Shown: piece after piece, positions 16,228-28,630 of the stretch
Numbering within the stretch: position 1 is the stretch's first letter
Layout: each line of letters starts with the position of its first letter
DNA from: Micromonospora sp. HK10
GTDB lineage: Bacteria > Actinomycetota > Actinomycetes > Mycobacteriales > Micromonosporaceae
Direction: 5' to 3'
Assembly: GCF_000982955.1 (NCBI RefSeq)
Contig: NZ_KQ058772.1
Span: forward strand, 61,970 to 125,969
DNA length: 64,000 bases
Position numbers and translations under genes: made by a program
Notes under the pieces: model-generated
What the model was told of the DNA's origin: nothing
The model's database searches: none
The model's input: only the letters and a program-made list of their open reading frames with translations

Positions 16228-19002
16228 GTGACGGTGTCCCTGCCCGCACCAGCGGTCACCGAGGTGTCCTGGCGGATGCCGGAGGTGTTCATGCTGCGTA
16301 CCGCCGGCCTGCCACTGGAGGTCGCCGACCGGCTCGCCTTCGACCAGAGCGCCGGGTGGGCGCGCCGGACCCTCGACCTGGAGGATCGGCTGCGGGCGGC
16401 CGGGCCGCCGCTGGCCGACGCGTTGCAGGAGGCGGTGGCCCGCAACCTCGACGACGACCGGCTGCGGCGGCGGCTGATCCGGCTGCGCCGGGACGTGTGG
16501 AACCTGCGCCGCCCCGACCCCGCCGACCCGGCGGCCTGGCCGGCCGGCCCGCTCGGCGACGGCACTCACCGGCTGCTGGTGGACTGGCTGGACACCTTCG
16601 CGGCCTACCGCCGGGAGTTGGCCGGCGGGGCGGCGGTGCTGGCCGCGGAGCTGGCCGACCGCCGGGAGGTGCTGCGCGACCTGGCCGACGACCCGGACCT
16701 GCGCGGCGGCATCCTGCTCGCCTCGCCGTCGCTGGACCAGTACCTGCCCACCTACCTGGCCGCGCCCGGCCGGCTCGGCAAGCGGGCCCGGCGGGTGGAG
16801 CGGTCGCTGCTGGAGTACGCGCTGCGTACCGCCTGCAAGACCAGCCCGTTCAGCCGGCTCACCACGGTCAACGTGGGCACCTTCGCCCCGCACGCCGGCC
16901 CGCTGCTGCACGTGGTGCCGGCCACCGGCCGCACCGGGGACGCGAAGCGGGGGGCGGCCCGGCTCAACCTGGCCGCGCTGGGCCGGCTGTCGGCGGTGGT
17001 CCTCGCCGACGAGACGCTCCGCGCGGACCTGCCGGTCACCGTCACCACTGGCTGGCGCATCGAGCGCGGCCGGCTGCGCTACCTGCGCCGGCGCCGCACC
17101 AGCTCGGAGGACGGCGAGGCGGCGATCACCCTGGAGTCGATCCACGAGTCGCTGTTCGTGCTGCCCACCGGCCGGGTCCTGCACGACATCCTGGCCGCGC
17201 TCGCCGGCGGCCGGGTGCGCCGGATGGCGGACCTGGTCGCCGAGTTGGCCACCGACGGCCGGCCGGCCGCCGAGATCGAGCAGTACCTGCACCACCTGCT
17301 GCGGGTGGGCCTGCTCGTGGTGCCCAACCTGCACCTGGACATCCACGCCGACGACCCGGTCGACGGTTACCGGCGGGCGCTGCGGGAGATCGGCCGCGAC
17401 TGGGCCGACCGGCTCGCCGAGCGGGTGGACACCGCCAACCGGCTCGCCACCGGCTACCCGGAGCGCGATCTGGCCGGGCGGCGCGCCGCGCTCGCCGACA
17501 TCCGCCGGGAGCTGGTCGCGGCCCACACCGAGCTGGGCCGCGCCGACGTGCCGACCCCGCGCACCCTGCTCTACGAGGACGCCACCCTGGTGACCCGGGC
17601 ACCGGTCACCGCCGACCGGGACCGGTGGGAGCGGGAGGTGCTGCCCGGCCTGCGGGCGCTGGCCCGGATCATGCCGGTGTTCGACATCAACCTGCCGCGC
17701 CGGCTGGCCACCAAGGGCTTCTTCGTGGCCCGGCACGGCGCCGGTGGCCGCTGCGACGACCTGCTCACCTTCGCCCACGAGTTCCAGCAGGACTTCTTCG
17801 AGCACTACAGCGGGCGGATGATGCGCCGCCGGGCGTTCGACGCCGACAACCGCTACGTGCGGCAGGAGAACTGGTTCCGGCAGCCGGAGATCACCGCGCT
17901 GGACGACGCCCGGATCGAGGTCGCCCGGCGGATGAACGAGGCGTACGACCGGCTGCCGGCCGACGCCGAGGAGCTGCGCCTGGACGGCGACTTCATGACC
18001 GCCGTGGCCGCCATGGTGCCGGACACCCTGGGCACGCTCGACCCGCGGTCGTTCTTCCTGCAGATCGCCGACCAGGGCGACCGGCACCGGGTGGTGGTCA
18101 ACCGGATCTACTCCGGGATGACCCTGCTCTTCTCCCGGTTCGCGCATCTCTTCGCCGACCAGGACCTGGCCGGGGCGCTCCGCGCCGAGTTGGCCCGGCT
18201 CGCGCCGCCGGGCGCGGTGCTCGCCGAGCTGAAGGGCGGCTACGACGCCACCAACCTGAACCTGCACCCGGCGGTCACCCCGTACGAGCTGGTCTGCCCG
18301 GGTGAGATCAGTTTCCGGCCGGCGGCCGAGCAGATCCACATGGACGACCTCAGCGTCGAGCACGACCCGGTGGCCGACCGGCTGCTGCTGCGCTCGCGTC
18401 GGCTCGACGCCGAGGTGATCCCCGTCTACCTGGGTTTCCTGCTGCCGATGGCGCTGCCCGAGGTGCAGCAGGTGCTGCTCACCTTCGCCTATCTGGGCAT
18501 GGCGCAGCCGGACCTGTGGGCGGGGACCACGGTGCCGCTGCCCGGGCACGGGATCGCCGGGTACCCGCGCATCGTGCACGGCGACCTGGTGCTGCAACGG
18601 CGGATGTGGAAGCTGCACCCGGACCACCTGCCGCCGCCGCGTACCCCCGACTGCGGCGACGCCGAGTGGTTCCTGGGTTGGCAGCGGTGGCGCCGCGACA
18701 ACGGCCTGCCCCGGCGGGTCTTCGCCACCCCGGAGGGCAGCCGGCTCACCCCGGCGGCCGACGACGGTCCCGCCCAGCCGGCCGGCCGGCCGGAGCACAA
18801 GCCGCTCTACGTCGACTTCGACAGCCACTTCTGCCTGCAACTGCTGGAGGCCACCGGGCGCGGCGCGGGCAGCCGGCTGGTGCTCACCGAGATGCTGCCG
18901 GACCGCGACGAGCAGGTGTTGCGCGGGCCGGGCGGCACCCACGTCACCGAACTGACCGTCGAGCTCAACGGCGTGCGCGCCGGAAAGGTGGTGCCCTCGT
19001 GA
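16228..19002 (+). CDS. LanB-type dehydratase, glutamylation protein
   Basis: 924 residues, matching the N-terminal (glutamyl-tRNA dependent) part of class I lantibiotic dehydratases. Visible family segments are EVFMLRTAGLP near the start, RRVERSLLEYALRTACKTSPFSRLT (in pieces, about 190-215), the central FDINLPRRLATKGFFVARHG, and near the end FRPAAEQIHMDDL and KPLYVDFDSHFCLQLLE. Such proteins transfer glutamate from Glu-tRNA to Ser/Thr side chains; the elimination step is encoded separately by the next gene, as in thiopeptide and goadsporin-type clusters. GTG 16228 follows GAAGGAG. Its stop overlaps the next start (GTGA). Confidence 0.88.
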   Translation: MTVSLPAPAVTEVSWRMPEVFMLRTAGLPLEVADRLAFDQSAGWARRTLDLEDRLRAAGPPLADALQEAVARNLDDDRLRRRLIRLRRDVWNLRRPDPADPAAWPAGPLGDGTHRLLVDWLDTFAAYRRELAGGAAVLAAELADRREVLRDLADDPDLRGGILLASPSLDQYLPTYLAAPGRLGKRARRVERSLLEYALRTACKTSPFSRLTTVNVGTFAPHAGPLLHVVPATGRTGDAKRGAARLNLAALGRLSAVVLADETLRADLPVTVTTGWRIERGRLRYLRRRRTSSEDGEAAITLESIHESLFVLPTGRVLHDILAALAGGRVRRMADLVAELATDGRPAAEIEQYLHHLLRVGLLVVPNLHLDIHADDPVDGYRRALREIGRDWADRLAERVDTANRLATGYPERDLAGRRAALADIRRELVAAHTELGRADVPTPRTLLYEDATLVTRAPVTADRDRWEREVLPGLRALARIMPVFDINLPRRLATKGFFVARHGAGGRCDDLLTFAHEFQQDFFEHYSGRMMRRRAFDADNRYVRQENWFRQPEITALDDARIEVARRMNEAYDRLPADAEELRLDGDFMTAVAAMVPDTLGTLDPRSFFLQIADQGDRHRVVVNRIYSGMTLLFSRFAHLFADQDLAGALRAELARLAPPGAVLAELKGGYDATNLNLHPAVTPYELVCPGEISFRPAAEQIHMDDLSVEHDPVADRLLLRSRRLDAEVIPVYLGFLLPMALPEVQQVLLTFAYLGMAQPDLWAGTTVPLPGHGIAGYPRIVHGDLVLQRRMWKLHPDHLPPPRTPDCGDAEWFLGWQRWRRDNGLPRRVFATPEGSRLTPAADDGPAQPAGRPEHKPLYVDFDSHFCLQLLEATGRGAGSRLVLTEMLPDRDEQVLRGPGGTHVTELTVELNGVRAGKVVPS

Positions 19003-20048
19003 CCGACTTTCCCTCCCCGGTCGCGCACGACTGGCTCAGCGTCCACGTCTTCTACGCCAGCAACGCCAACCCGATGCTCGTCGAGGGGGTCCGGCCGCTG
19101 GTGGACGAGTTGCGGGCCGAGGGACTGATCAGCCGTTACTTCTTCATCAAGTACTGGATGGAGGGTCCGCACGTGCGGCTGCGGGTGCTGCCCGCGCCGG
19201 GGGTGGACCCGGCCGTGGTGCGGGTCCGGGTGGACGCGGCGATCGAGGCGTTCCTGCGCCGCCGTCCCGCGCTCTACGAGGTGGACAGCGACGGACTGGG
19301 CGAGCTGTACAAGCAGATGTTCCTCGCCGAGTACGGCCAGCAGCGGTGGGACGAGGAGTACGGCCCCGACGGGGTGATGCCGATGCGGGCCAACAACAGT
19401 TACCACCACATCCCGTACGAGCGGGAGTACGGCCGCTACGGCGGCCCGGCCGGGATCGAGCTGGCGGAGTGGCACTTCGAGCACTCCAGCGACGTGGTGC
19501 TGGACCTGCTGGCCACCACCAACGTGCACGTCCGGCCGGTGCTGCTCGGCCTCTCCGCGCAGCTGACCATGATGATGTGCGCGGTCTTCCTGACCGACGA
19601 CGGGCGGATCGCCGACTTCCTCGACGAGTACCGCCGGTTCTGGGAGGTCTCCTACGCCGAGCCGAGCGACGACTACCACGCCAGCTTCGACGGCAGCTAC
19701 CGGCGGATGGACGCGGCGCTGCGCGATCGGCTGGCGCAGATCCGGGGGGCCGCCCGGGGCGCCGCGGCGGTGCGGCCGACCGGCGTGGAGGGGCGCTGGG
19801 CGGCGCACTGCCGTGAGCTGCGGGACCGGGTGGTCGCGGCGGTCGAGCAAGGTGAGCTGGTGTTCCAGCGGGGCGGTGCCGAACCGACCCCGGTCCGGGA
19901 GCTCGACGCCGCGCTGCCCATCCTGCTCAGCTCGTACGTGCACATGACCAACAACCGGCTCGGGGTGAGCATCCTCGACGAGATCTACCTGTCGTACGTG
20001 ATGCGGACCGCGCTGCGCGACGACCTGGCCCCGGCGGGCCCGCGATGA
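18999..20048 (+). CDS. Thiopeptide-type elimination protein (SpaB C-terminal family)
   Basis: 349 residues, the separate C-terminal half of a split LanB. It has SVHVFYASNANPMLVEGV, the substrate-binding stretch FFIKYWMEGPHVRLRVLP, PYEREYGRYGGPAGIELAEW and near the end SSYVHMTNNRLGVS, which keeps the HM-x2-NR motif of elimination domains. It should remove the glutamate to give Dha/Dhb. The same fold is used by thiopeptide pyridine synthases, so that role cannot be excluded, but only one such protein is present and the LanB partner next to it needs an eliminase. Starts at GTG 18999, overlapping the previous stop. Confidence 0.83.
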   Translation: MTDFPSPVAHDWLSVHVFYASNANPMLVEGVRPLVDELRAEGLISRYFFIKYWMEGPHVRLRVLPAPGVDPAVVRVRVDAAIEAFLRRRPALYEVDSDGLGELYKQMFLAEYGQQRWDEEYGPDGVMPMRANNSYHHIPYEREYGRYGGPAGIELAEWHFEHSSDVVLDLLATTNVHVRPVLLGLSAQLTMMMCAVFLTDDGRIADFLDEYRRFWEVSYAEPSDDYHASFDGSYRRMDAALRDRLAQIRGAARGAAAVRPTGVEGRWAAHCRELRDRVVAAVEQGELVFQRGGAEPTPVRELDAALPILLSSYVHMTNNRLGVSILDEIYLSYVMRTALRDDLAPAGPR

Positions 20049-21289
20049 CGACGGTGGACGCCACCTGGACCCGGCCCCGGCTGCGGGCCGGGGTCGTGCT
20101 CGGCCCCGGCCAGTGGCGCGGCGAGAAGCTGGTGCACCACGTGAAGGACCCGGAGACCGGCTGGTTCTACCGGATCGGGCCGCGGGAGCACTTCCTGCTG
20201 TCCCGGATGGACGGCAGCCGGACCCTGGACGACCTGGCCGGCGAGTACGCCGCGGCGTTCCGCCGCCGGCTCGGCCCGGAGAACTGGCAGCAGCTGTTCG
20301 GGATGCTGCACCAGCGGCAACTGCTCGACGGCGCGACCGACCCGGCGGCCCTGGCCCGGCTCACCTCGGCCGCCGCCGAGGGGGCGGCGCGCAGCCGCCG
20401 CGGCCCGCTGTCGGCCCGGCTGCCGCTGGCCGACCCGGACCGGCTCTTCGACCGGTTGCTGCCCCGGCTGGCGCCGCTGTTCAGCTGGTGGTTCGTCGTG
20501 CCGGCGCTGCTGGCCGTGGTGGCCGTCGCCGGCTACGTCGCGACCCACCTGCCGGAGCTGGCCGGCGTGGTCGGCCGGGGCGACCGGCCGCTGGCCGCGA
20601 TCCTCGCCTCGGTGGTGATCACCTGGCTGATCGTCCTGCTGCACGAGTGCGCGCACGGCCTGACCTGCCGGCACTTCGGCGGGCGTGGCACCGAGATCGG
20701 GGTGATGTGGCGTTTCCCGCTGCTCGCCCCGTACTGCAAGGTCGACGACATCGTGCTGTTCAGTCCGCGCCGGCGCGTCGCCACCGCCTTCGCCGGGGTG
20801 TTCGTGAGCATGCTGGCGCTGGTGCCGTTCGCCGCCGTCCGGATCTGGGGTACGCCGCGCGGCGCCCTGTACGACCTGGCCGGCACGATGCTGCTCTTCG
20901 GCACCGCGACCGCCGCGTTGAACCTGGTGCCCTTCCTCCGGCTCGACGGCTACTACATGCTCAGTCACGCGTTGAACCTGGCCGACCTGCGCACCGACAC
21001 CTACCGGTTCTACGGCCGGCTGCTGCGCCGCGGCCCGGGCGCGGTGCGCGGCTACCGGCCCCGGGATCGGGCCGTCTACGCCCTCTACGGCCTGACCTCG
21101 CTGGTCTTCGCGATCACCGTGCTGACCCTGCTGGTGCGCTACTGGTACGGCACGCTGGCCCACTGGCTGAGCCCTGGCTGGGCGATCACCGTCCTGGTCG
21201 CCGAGGCGCTGGTGCTGGCGGCCCTGGCCGGTCACCTGGCGCGCCGCCGCACCAACGGTGATCGCGCCGGCCCGCCGGCCGGCGAATGA
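20045..21289 (+). CDS. Membrane M50-type metalloprotease with PqqD-like N-terminus
   Basis: 414 residues. Residues 12-95 resemble a PqqD/RRE-like domain. Then come several membrane segments with the zinc site HECAH (200-204) and the downstream motif NLVPFLRLDG (293-302), as in site-2-protease (M50) relatives found in RiPP clusters. Further membrane segments lie near 345-370 and 380-405. It overlaps the elimination gene by ATGA and ends the operon, so it may bind the leader and cleave or export the modified peptide. The role is inferred; no other leader peptidase is visible in the cluster. Confidence 0.75.
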   Translation: MTTVDATWTRPRLRAGVVLGPGQWRGEKLVHHVKDPETGWFYRIGPREHFLLSRMDGSRTLDDLAGEYAAAFRRRLGPENWQQLFGMLHQRQLLDGATDPAALARLTSAAAEGAARSRRGPLSARLPLADPDRLFDRLLPRLAPLFSWWFVVPALLAVVAVAGYVATHLPELAGVVGRGDRPLAAILASVVITWLIVLLHECAHGLTCRHFGGRGTEIGVMWRFPLLAPYCKVDDIVLFSPRRRVATAFAGVFVSMLALVPFAAVRIWGTPRGALYDLAGTMLLFGTATAALNLVPFLRLDGYYMLSHALNLADLRTDTYRFYGRLLRRGPGAVRGYRPRDRAVYALYGLTSLVFAITVLTLLVRYWYGTLAHWLSPGWAITVLVAEALVLAALAGHLARRRTNGDRAGPPAGE

Positions 21290-21340
21290 GGCCAACCAAC
21301 CGGATGGATCGTCCCGGCACCCGGCCGCCCCGCCCACCCT

Positions 21341-21402
21341 TGTTGACCAAGGAGTTTGCGTCGGAGGCGGCGCAGGACCCGACGCAAACTCCTTGATCAA
21401 CA
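21341..21402. repeat. Long inverted repeat between RiPP operon and argC
   Basis: Bases 21341-21364 pair with 21379-21402 (24 bp with a single mismatch) around a 14-base loop. It could end transcription of the RiPP operon, or be a mobile REP-like palindrome. I recall similar GTTGATCAAGGAGTTTGCGTC palindromes from Micromonospora intergenic regions, but cannot verify this here. Confidence 0.7.
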
Positions 21403-21421
21403 GGGCGTGAGGGCCGGACGC

Positions 21422-21451
21422 CAAGTTCATGCAGTCGGGTGCATGAACTTG
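21422..21451. repeat. 12-bp perfect inverted repeat upstream of argC
   Basis: CAAGTTCATGCA (21422-21433) pairs perfectly with TGCATGAACTTG (21440-21451) around GTCGGG. It lies 55 bases before argC. The CATGCA core recalls actinomycete ARG boxes, so it may be an operator; it could equally be a terminator or a REP element. Confidence 0.5.
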
Positions 21452-21482
21452 CAGGGGGTGGGGCTTCGCTGCTAGTCTGCTC

Positions 21483-21494
21483 TGCATAGTCATG
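21483..21494 (+). promoter_or_regulatory. Possible ArgR operator at argC
   Basis: GCATAGTCATGC is a GCAT/ATGC dyad with a four-base spacer, 11 bases before the argC start and overlapping the region where transcripts should begin. ArgR-controlled arg operons of Streptomyces have CATGCA-type boxes at this position. The assignment is weak because the dyad is short. Confidence 0.3.
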
Positions 21495-21505
21495 CGGAGG
21501 TGGGT

Positions 21506-22507
21506 ATGGGTATCCGGGTCGCGGTCGCCGGTGCCAGCGGGTACGCCGGCGGCGAGTTGCTCCGGCTGCTCGCCGGGCATCCCGAGTTCGACCTGGTGGC
21601 CGCCACCGCGCACGCGTCGGCCGGCCAGCCCGTCGCTGCCGTACACCCGCAGCTCACCGGGCTGGACCTGGTCTTCGGGGCGACCGAGCCGGCCGCCCTG
21701 GCCGACGCGGACCTGGTCTTCCTGGCCCTGCCGCACGGCCAGTCGGCGGCCCTCGCCGCGGCCCTGCCCGGCACCGTCAAGGTGGTCGACCTCGGCGCCG
21801 ACCACCGGCTCGCCGACGCCGCCGCCTGGGCCCGCTACTACGGCGGCGAGCACGCCGGCAGGTGGACCTACGGGCTGCCCGAGCTGCCGGGCCAGCGGGC
21901 CGCGATCGCCGCCGCCACCCGGGTCGCCAACACCGGGTGCTACGCGGTCGCCACCACCCTGGCCCTCGCCCCGCTGATCGCCGCCGGCGCGGTCCACCCC
22001 GCCGACGTGGTGGTGGTCGCCGCCTCCGGCACCTCCGGCGCCGGCCGGGCCGCCAAGGCGCACCTGCTCGGCAGCGAGGTGATGGGCGACCTGTCCCCCT
22101 ACAAGGTCGGCGCGCACCAGCACGTGCCGGAGATCAAGCAGGCCAGCGGGGCGACCGGCCTCTCCTTCACCCCGGTCCTCGCGCCCATGCCGCGCGGCAT
22201 CCTGGCCACCGTCACCGCCCGGCCCACCGGCGACGCCGACCCGCGCGCGGTGCTGGCGAGCGCGTACGCCGACGAGCCGTTCGTGCACGTGCTCCCCGAG
22301 GGCGCCTGGCCGCACACGGCCGCCACCGCCGGCGCCAACTCCTGCCACCTCCAGGCCACCGTGGACGCCGACTCCGGCCGGGTGATCGTGGTCAGCGCGC
22401 TCGACAACCTGGGCAAGGGCGCGGCCGGCCAGGCCGTGCAGAACGCCAACCTGATGTCCGGCCTCCCCGAGACCACCGGCCTCTCCGGCTGGGGGATCGC
22501 ACCGTGA
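21506..22507 (+). CDS. argC: N-acetyl-gamma-glutamyl-phosphate reductase
   Basis: NADPH-dependent reduction of N-acetylglutamyl phosphate to the semialdehyde, third step of arginine synthesis. 333 residues: nucleotide-binding GASGYAGGELLRLL at the N-terminus and the active-site segment VANTGCYAVATTLALAPL with the catalytic Cys. ATG 21506 lies five bases after GGAGG; GTG 21500 is an alternative. First gene of the arg operon. Confidence 0.96.
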   Translation: MGIRVAVAGASGYAGGELLRLLAGHPEFDLVAATAHASAGQPVAAVHPQLTGLDLVFGATEPAALADADLVFLALPHGQSAALAAALPGTVKVVDLGADHRLADAAAWARYYGGEHAGRWTYGLPELPGQRAAIAAATRVANTGCYAVATTLALAPLIAAGAVHPADVVVVAASGTSGAGRAAKAHLLGSEVMGDLSPYKVGAHQHVPEIKQASGATGLSFTPVLAPMPRGILATVTARPTGDADPRAVLASAYADEPFVHVLPEGAWPHTAATAGANSCHLQATVDADSGRVIVVSALDNLGKGAAGQAVQNANLMSGLPETTGLSGWGIAP

Positions 22508-22550
22508 CCGCGCGGCGTGGCCCCGCCGGCGCGACCGAAAGGACCGCACC

Positions 22551-23719
22551 GTGACCGTCACCGCCCCCCGCGGCTTCCGGGCCGCCGGCGTCGCCGCCGG
22601 GCTCAAGTCCGGCGGCGCCCGCGACGTGGCCCTGGTCGTCAACGACGGGCCCGACGCCGGGGTTGCCGGCGTCTTCACCGACAACCGGGTCAAGGCCGCC
22701 CCGGTGCTCTGGACCCAGCAGGTCGTCCACGGCGGCGTGGTCCGCGCCGTGGTACTCAACTCCGGCGGCGCGAACGCCTGCACCGGGCCGGCCGGCTTCC
22801 AGGACACCCACGCCACCGCCGAACACACCGCCGCCGTGCTCACCGCCGGCAGCCCCCGGCTCATGGTCGGCGCGGGCGACGTGGCGGTCTGCTCCACCGG
22901 GCTGATCGGCGAGCGCCTCCCGATGGACAAGCTCCTGCCGGGCGTACGCGGCGCGGTGCGCGGCCTGTCCCGCGACGGCGGCCACCCGGCGGCCGAGGCG
23001 ATCATGACCACCGACACCCGGCCGAAGACCACCGTGGCCCAGGGCAGCGGCTGGACCGTCGGCGGCATGGCCAAGGGTGCCGGCATGCTCGCCCCGGCCC
23101 TGGCCACCATGCTCTGCGTGCTCACCACCGACGCGGTGGCCGGGCCGGAGCTGCTGGACGCCGCGCTGCGCGCGGCCACCCGGGTCACCTTCGACCGGAT
23201 CGACTCCGACGGCTGCATGTCCACCAACGACACGGTGCTGCTGCTGGCCAGCGGCGCGTCCGGCATCGAGCCGACCGAGGCGGAACTGGCCGCCGTGCTC
23301 ACCGCCGCCTGCCACGACCTGGCCCAGCAACTGATCGCCGACGCCGAGGGCGCCACCAAGCAGATCGCCATCGACGTGGTCGGCGCGGCCCACGAGGACG
23401 ACGCCATCGAGGTGGGCCGCGCGGTGGCCCGCAGCAACCTGGTCAAGACCGCGCTGTTCGGCAACGACCCGAACTGGGGACGGATCCTCGCCGCGGTCGG
23501 CACCACCGCCGCCGCGTTCGAACCGGACGGCGTGGACGTCGCGGTCAACGGGGTCTGGGTCTGCCGGGGCGGGACCGCCGCCGAGGACCGCGCCAAGGTC
23601 GACCTCACCGGCCGGGACGTGACCATCCGGATCGACCTGCACGCCGGCAACGCGGCGGCGACCATCTGGACCAACGACCTGTCGCACGCGTACGTGCACG
23701 AGAACTCGGCGTACTCGAC

Positions 23720-23723
<4 letters not shown>
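22551..23723 (+). CDS. argJ: Bifunctional ornithine acetyltransferase / N-acetylglutamate synthase
   Basis: 390 residues. ArgJ moves the acetyl group from N-acetylornithine to glutamate and closes the cyclic pathway. The self-cleavage site lies in [19 protein letters not shown] (cut before the Thr of ATML), and the C-terminal segment [19 protein letters not shown] is typical. GTG start with GAAAGGA upstream. The stop overlaps argB (ATGA). Confidence 0.96.
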
Positions 23724-27372
<3,649 letters not shown>

Positions 27373-27376
<4 letters not shown>

Positions 27377-28578
27377 CCGAGCGGGTCGTGCTGGCCTATT
27401 CCGGGGGTCTGGACACCTCCGTCGCCATCCCGTACCTGGCCGAGCAGACTGGCGCCGAGGTCGTCGCGGTCGCGGTCGACCTCGGCCAGGGCGGCGAGGA
27501 CCTGACCGTCGTCCGGCAGCGCGCCCTGGACTGCGGCGCCGTCGAGTCCGAGGTGGTGGACGCGCGCGACGAGTTCGCCGCCGACTACTGCCTGCCGGCC
27601 GTGCGGGCCAACGCCCTCTACATGGACCGCTACCCGCTGGTCTCCGCGCTGTCCCGGCCGCTGATCGTGAAGCACCTGGTGGCGGCCGCGCGGCAGCACG
27701 GCGGCACGATCGTGTCGCACGGCTGCACCGGCAAGGGCAACGACCAGGTCCGCTCCGAGGTCGGGCTGGGCGCGCTCGCCCCCGACCTGAAGATCATCGC
27801 CCCGGCCCGGGACTTCGCCTGGACCCGGGACAAGGCCATCGCCTTCGCCGAGGAGAGGGGCCTGCCGATCGACGTGACGGCCCGGTCGCCGTACTCGATC
27901 GACCAGAACCTGTGGGGGCGGGCCGTCGAGACCGGCTTCCTCGAGGACATCTGGCACGGGCCGGTCGAGGAGCTCTACGCGTACACCGCCGATCCGGCGC
28001 AGGAACGCGACGCCGACGAGGTGGTCATCACCTTCGACGCCGGCGTGCCGGTCGCGATCGACGGCGAGACGGTCACCCCGTACCAGGCGATCCTGGAGCT
28101 GAACCGGCGGGCCGGCGCGCAGGGCGTGGGCCGGCTCGACATGGTCGAGGACCGGCTGGTCGGGATCAAGAGCCGCGAGGTGTACGAGGCGCCCGGCGCG
28201 ATCGCCCTGATCACCGCCCACCGGGAGCTGGAGGCGGTCACCGTCGAGCGGGACCTGGCCCGGTTCAAGCGCGGCGTCGAGCAGCGCTGGGGCGAGCTGG
28301 TCTACGACGGCCTCTGGTTCTCGCCGCTGAAGAGGTCCCTCGACGCCTTCATCGACGACGCCCAGCGGCACGTCTGCGGCGAGGTCCGGCTCACCCTGCA
28401 CGGTGGCCGGGCCACCGTCACCGGGCGGCGTTCCGAGGCCAGCCTCTACGACTTCGGCATGGCCACCTACGACACCGGGGACACCTTCGACCAGTCCCTG
28501 GCCAAGGGTTTCGTGCGGCTCTGGGGCCTGCCCAGCAGGATGGCCGCCGCGCGGGACGCCCGGCTGGGCGGCTGCTGA
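27373..28578 (+). CDS. argG: Argininosuccinate synthase
   Basis: 401 residues. ATP-pyrophosphatase P-loop [15 protein letters not shown] at the N-terminus, [11 protein letters not shown] and [10 protein letters not shown] are family hallmarks. It joins citrulline and aspartate using ATP. Overlaps argR by ATGA. Confidence 0.97.
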
Positions 28579-28630
28579 CCGTGACGAATGAGCGAGCTCA
28601 ACGAGTGGGCCCCGCAGTCGGGAGTGAAAG

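Noticed and set aside
13079..16249. Very long leftward frame (over 1000 codons) opposite the YcaO and SagB genes
   Set aside because: Antisense open frame caused by high third-position G+C; composition is Arg/Gly/Val/Gln junk with no domain, and the plus-strand genes are well supported.
16165..18942. Leftward 925-codon frame opposite the LanB gene
   Set aside because: Same GC artefact; low-complexity translation and no start signals.
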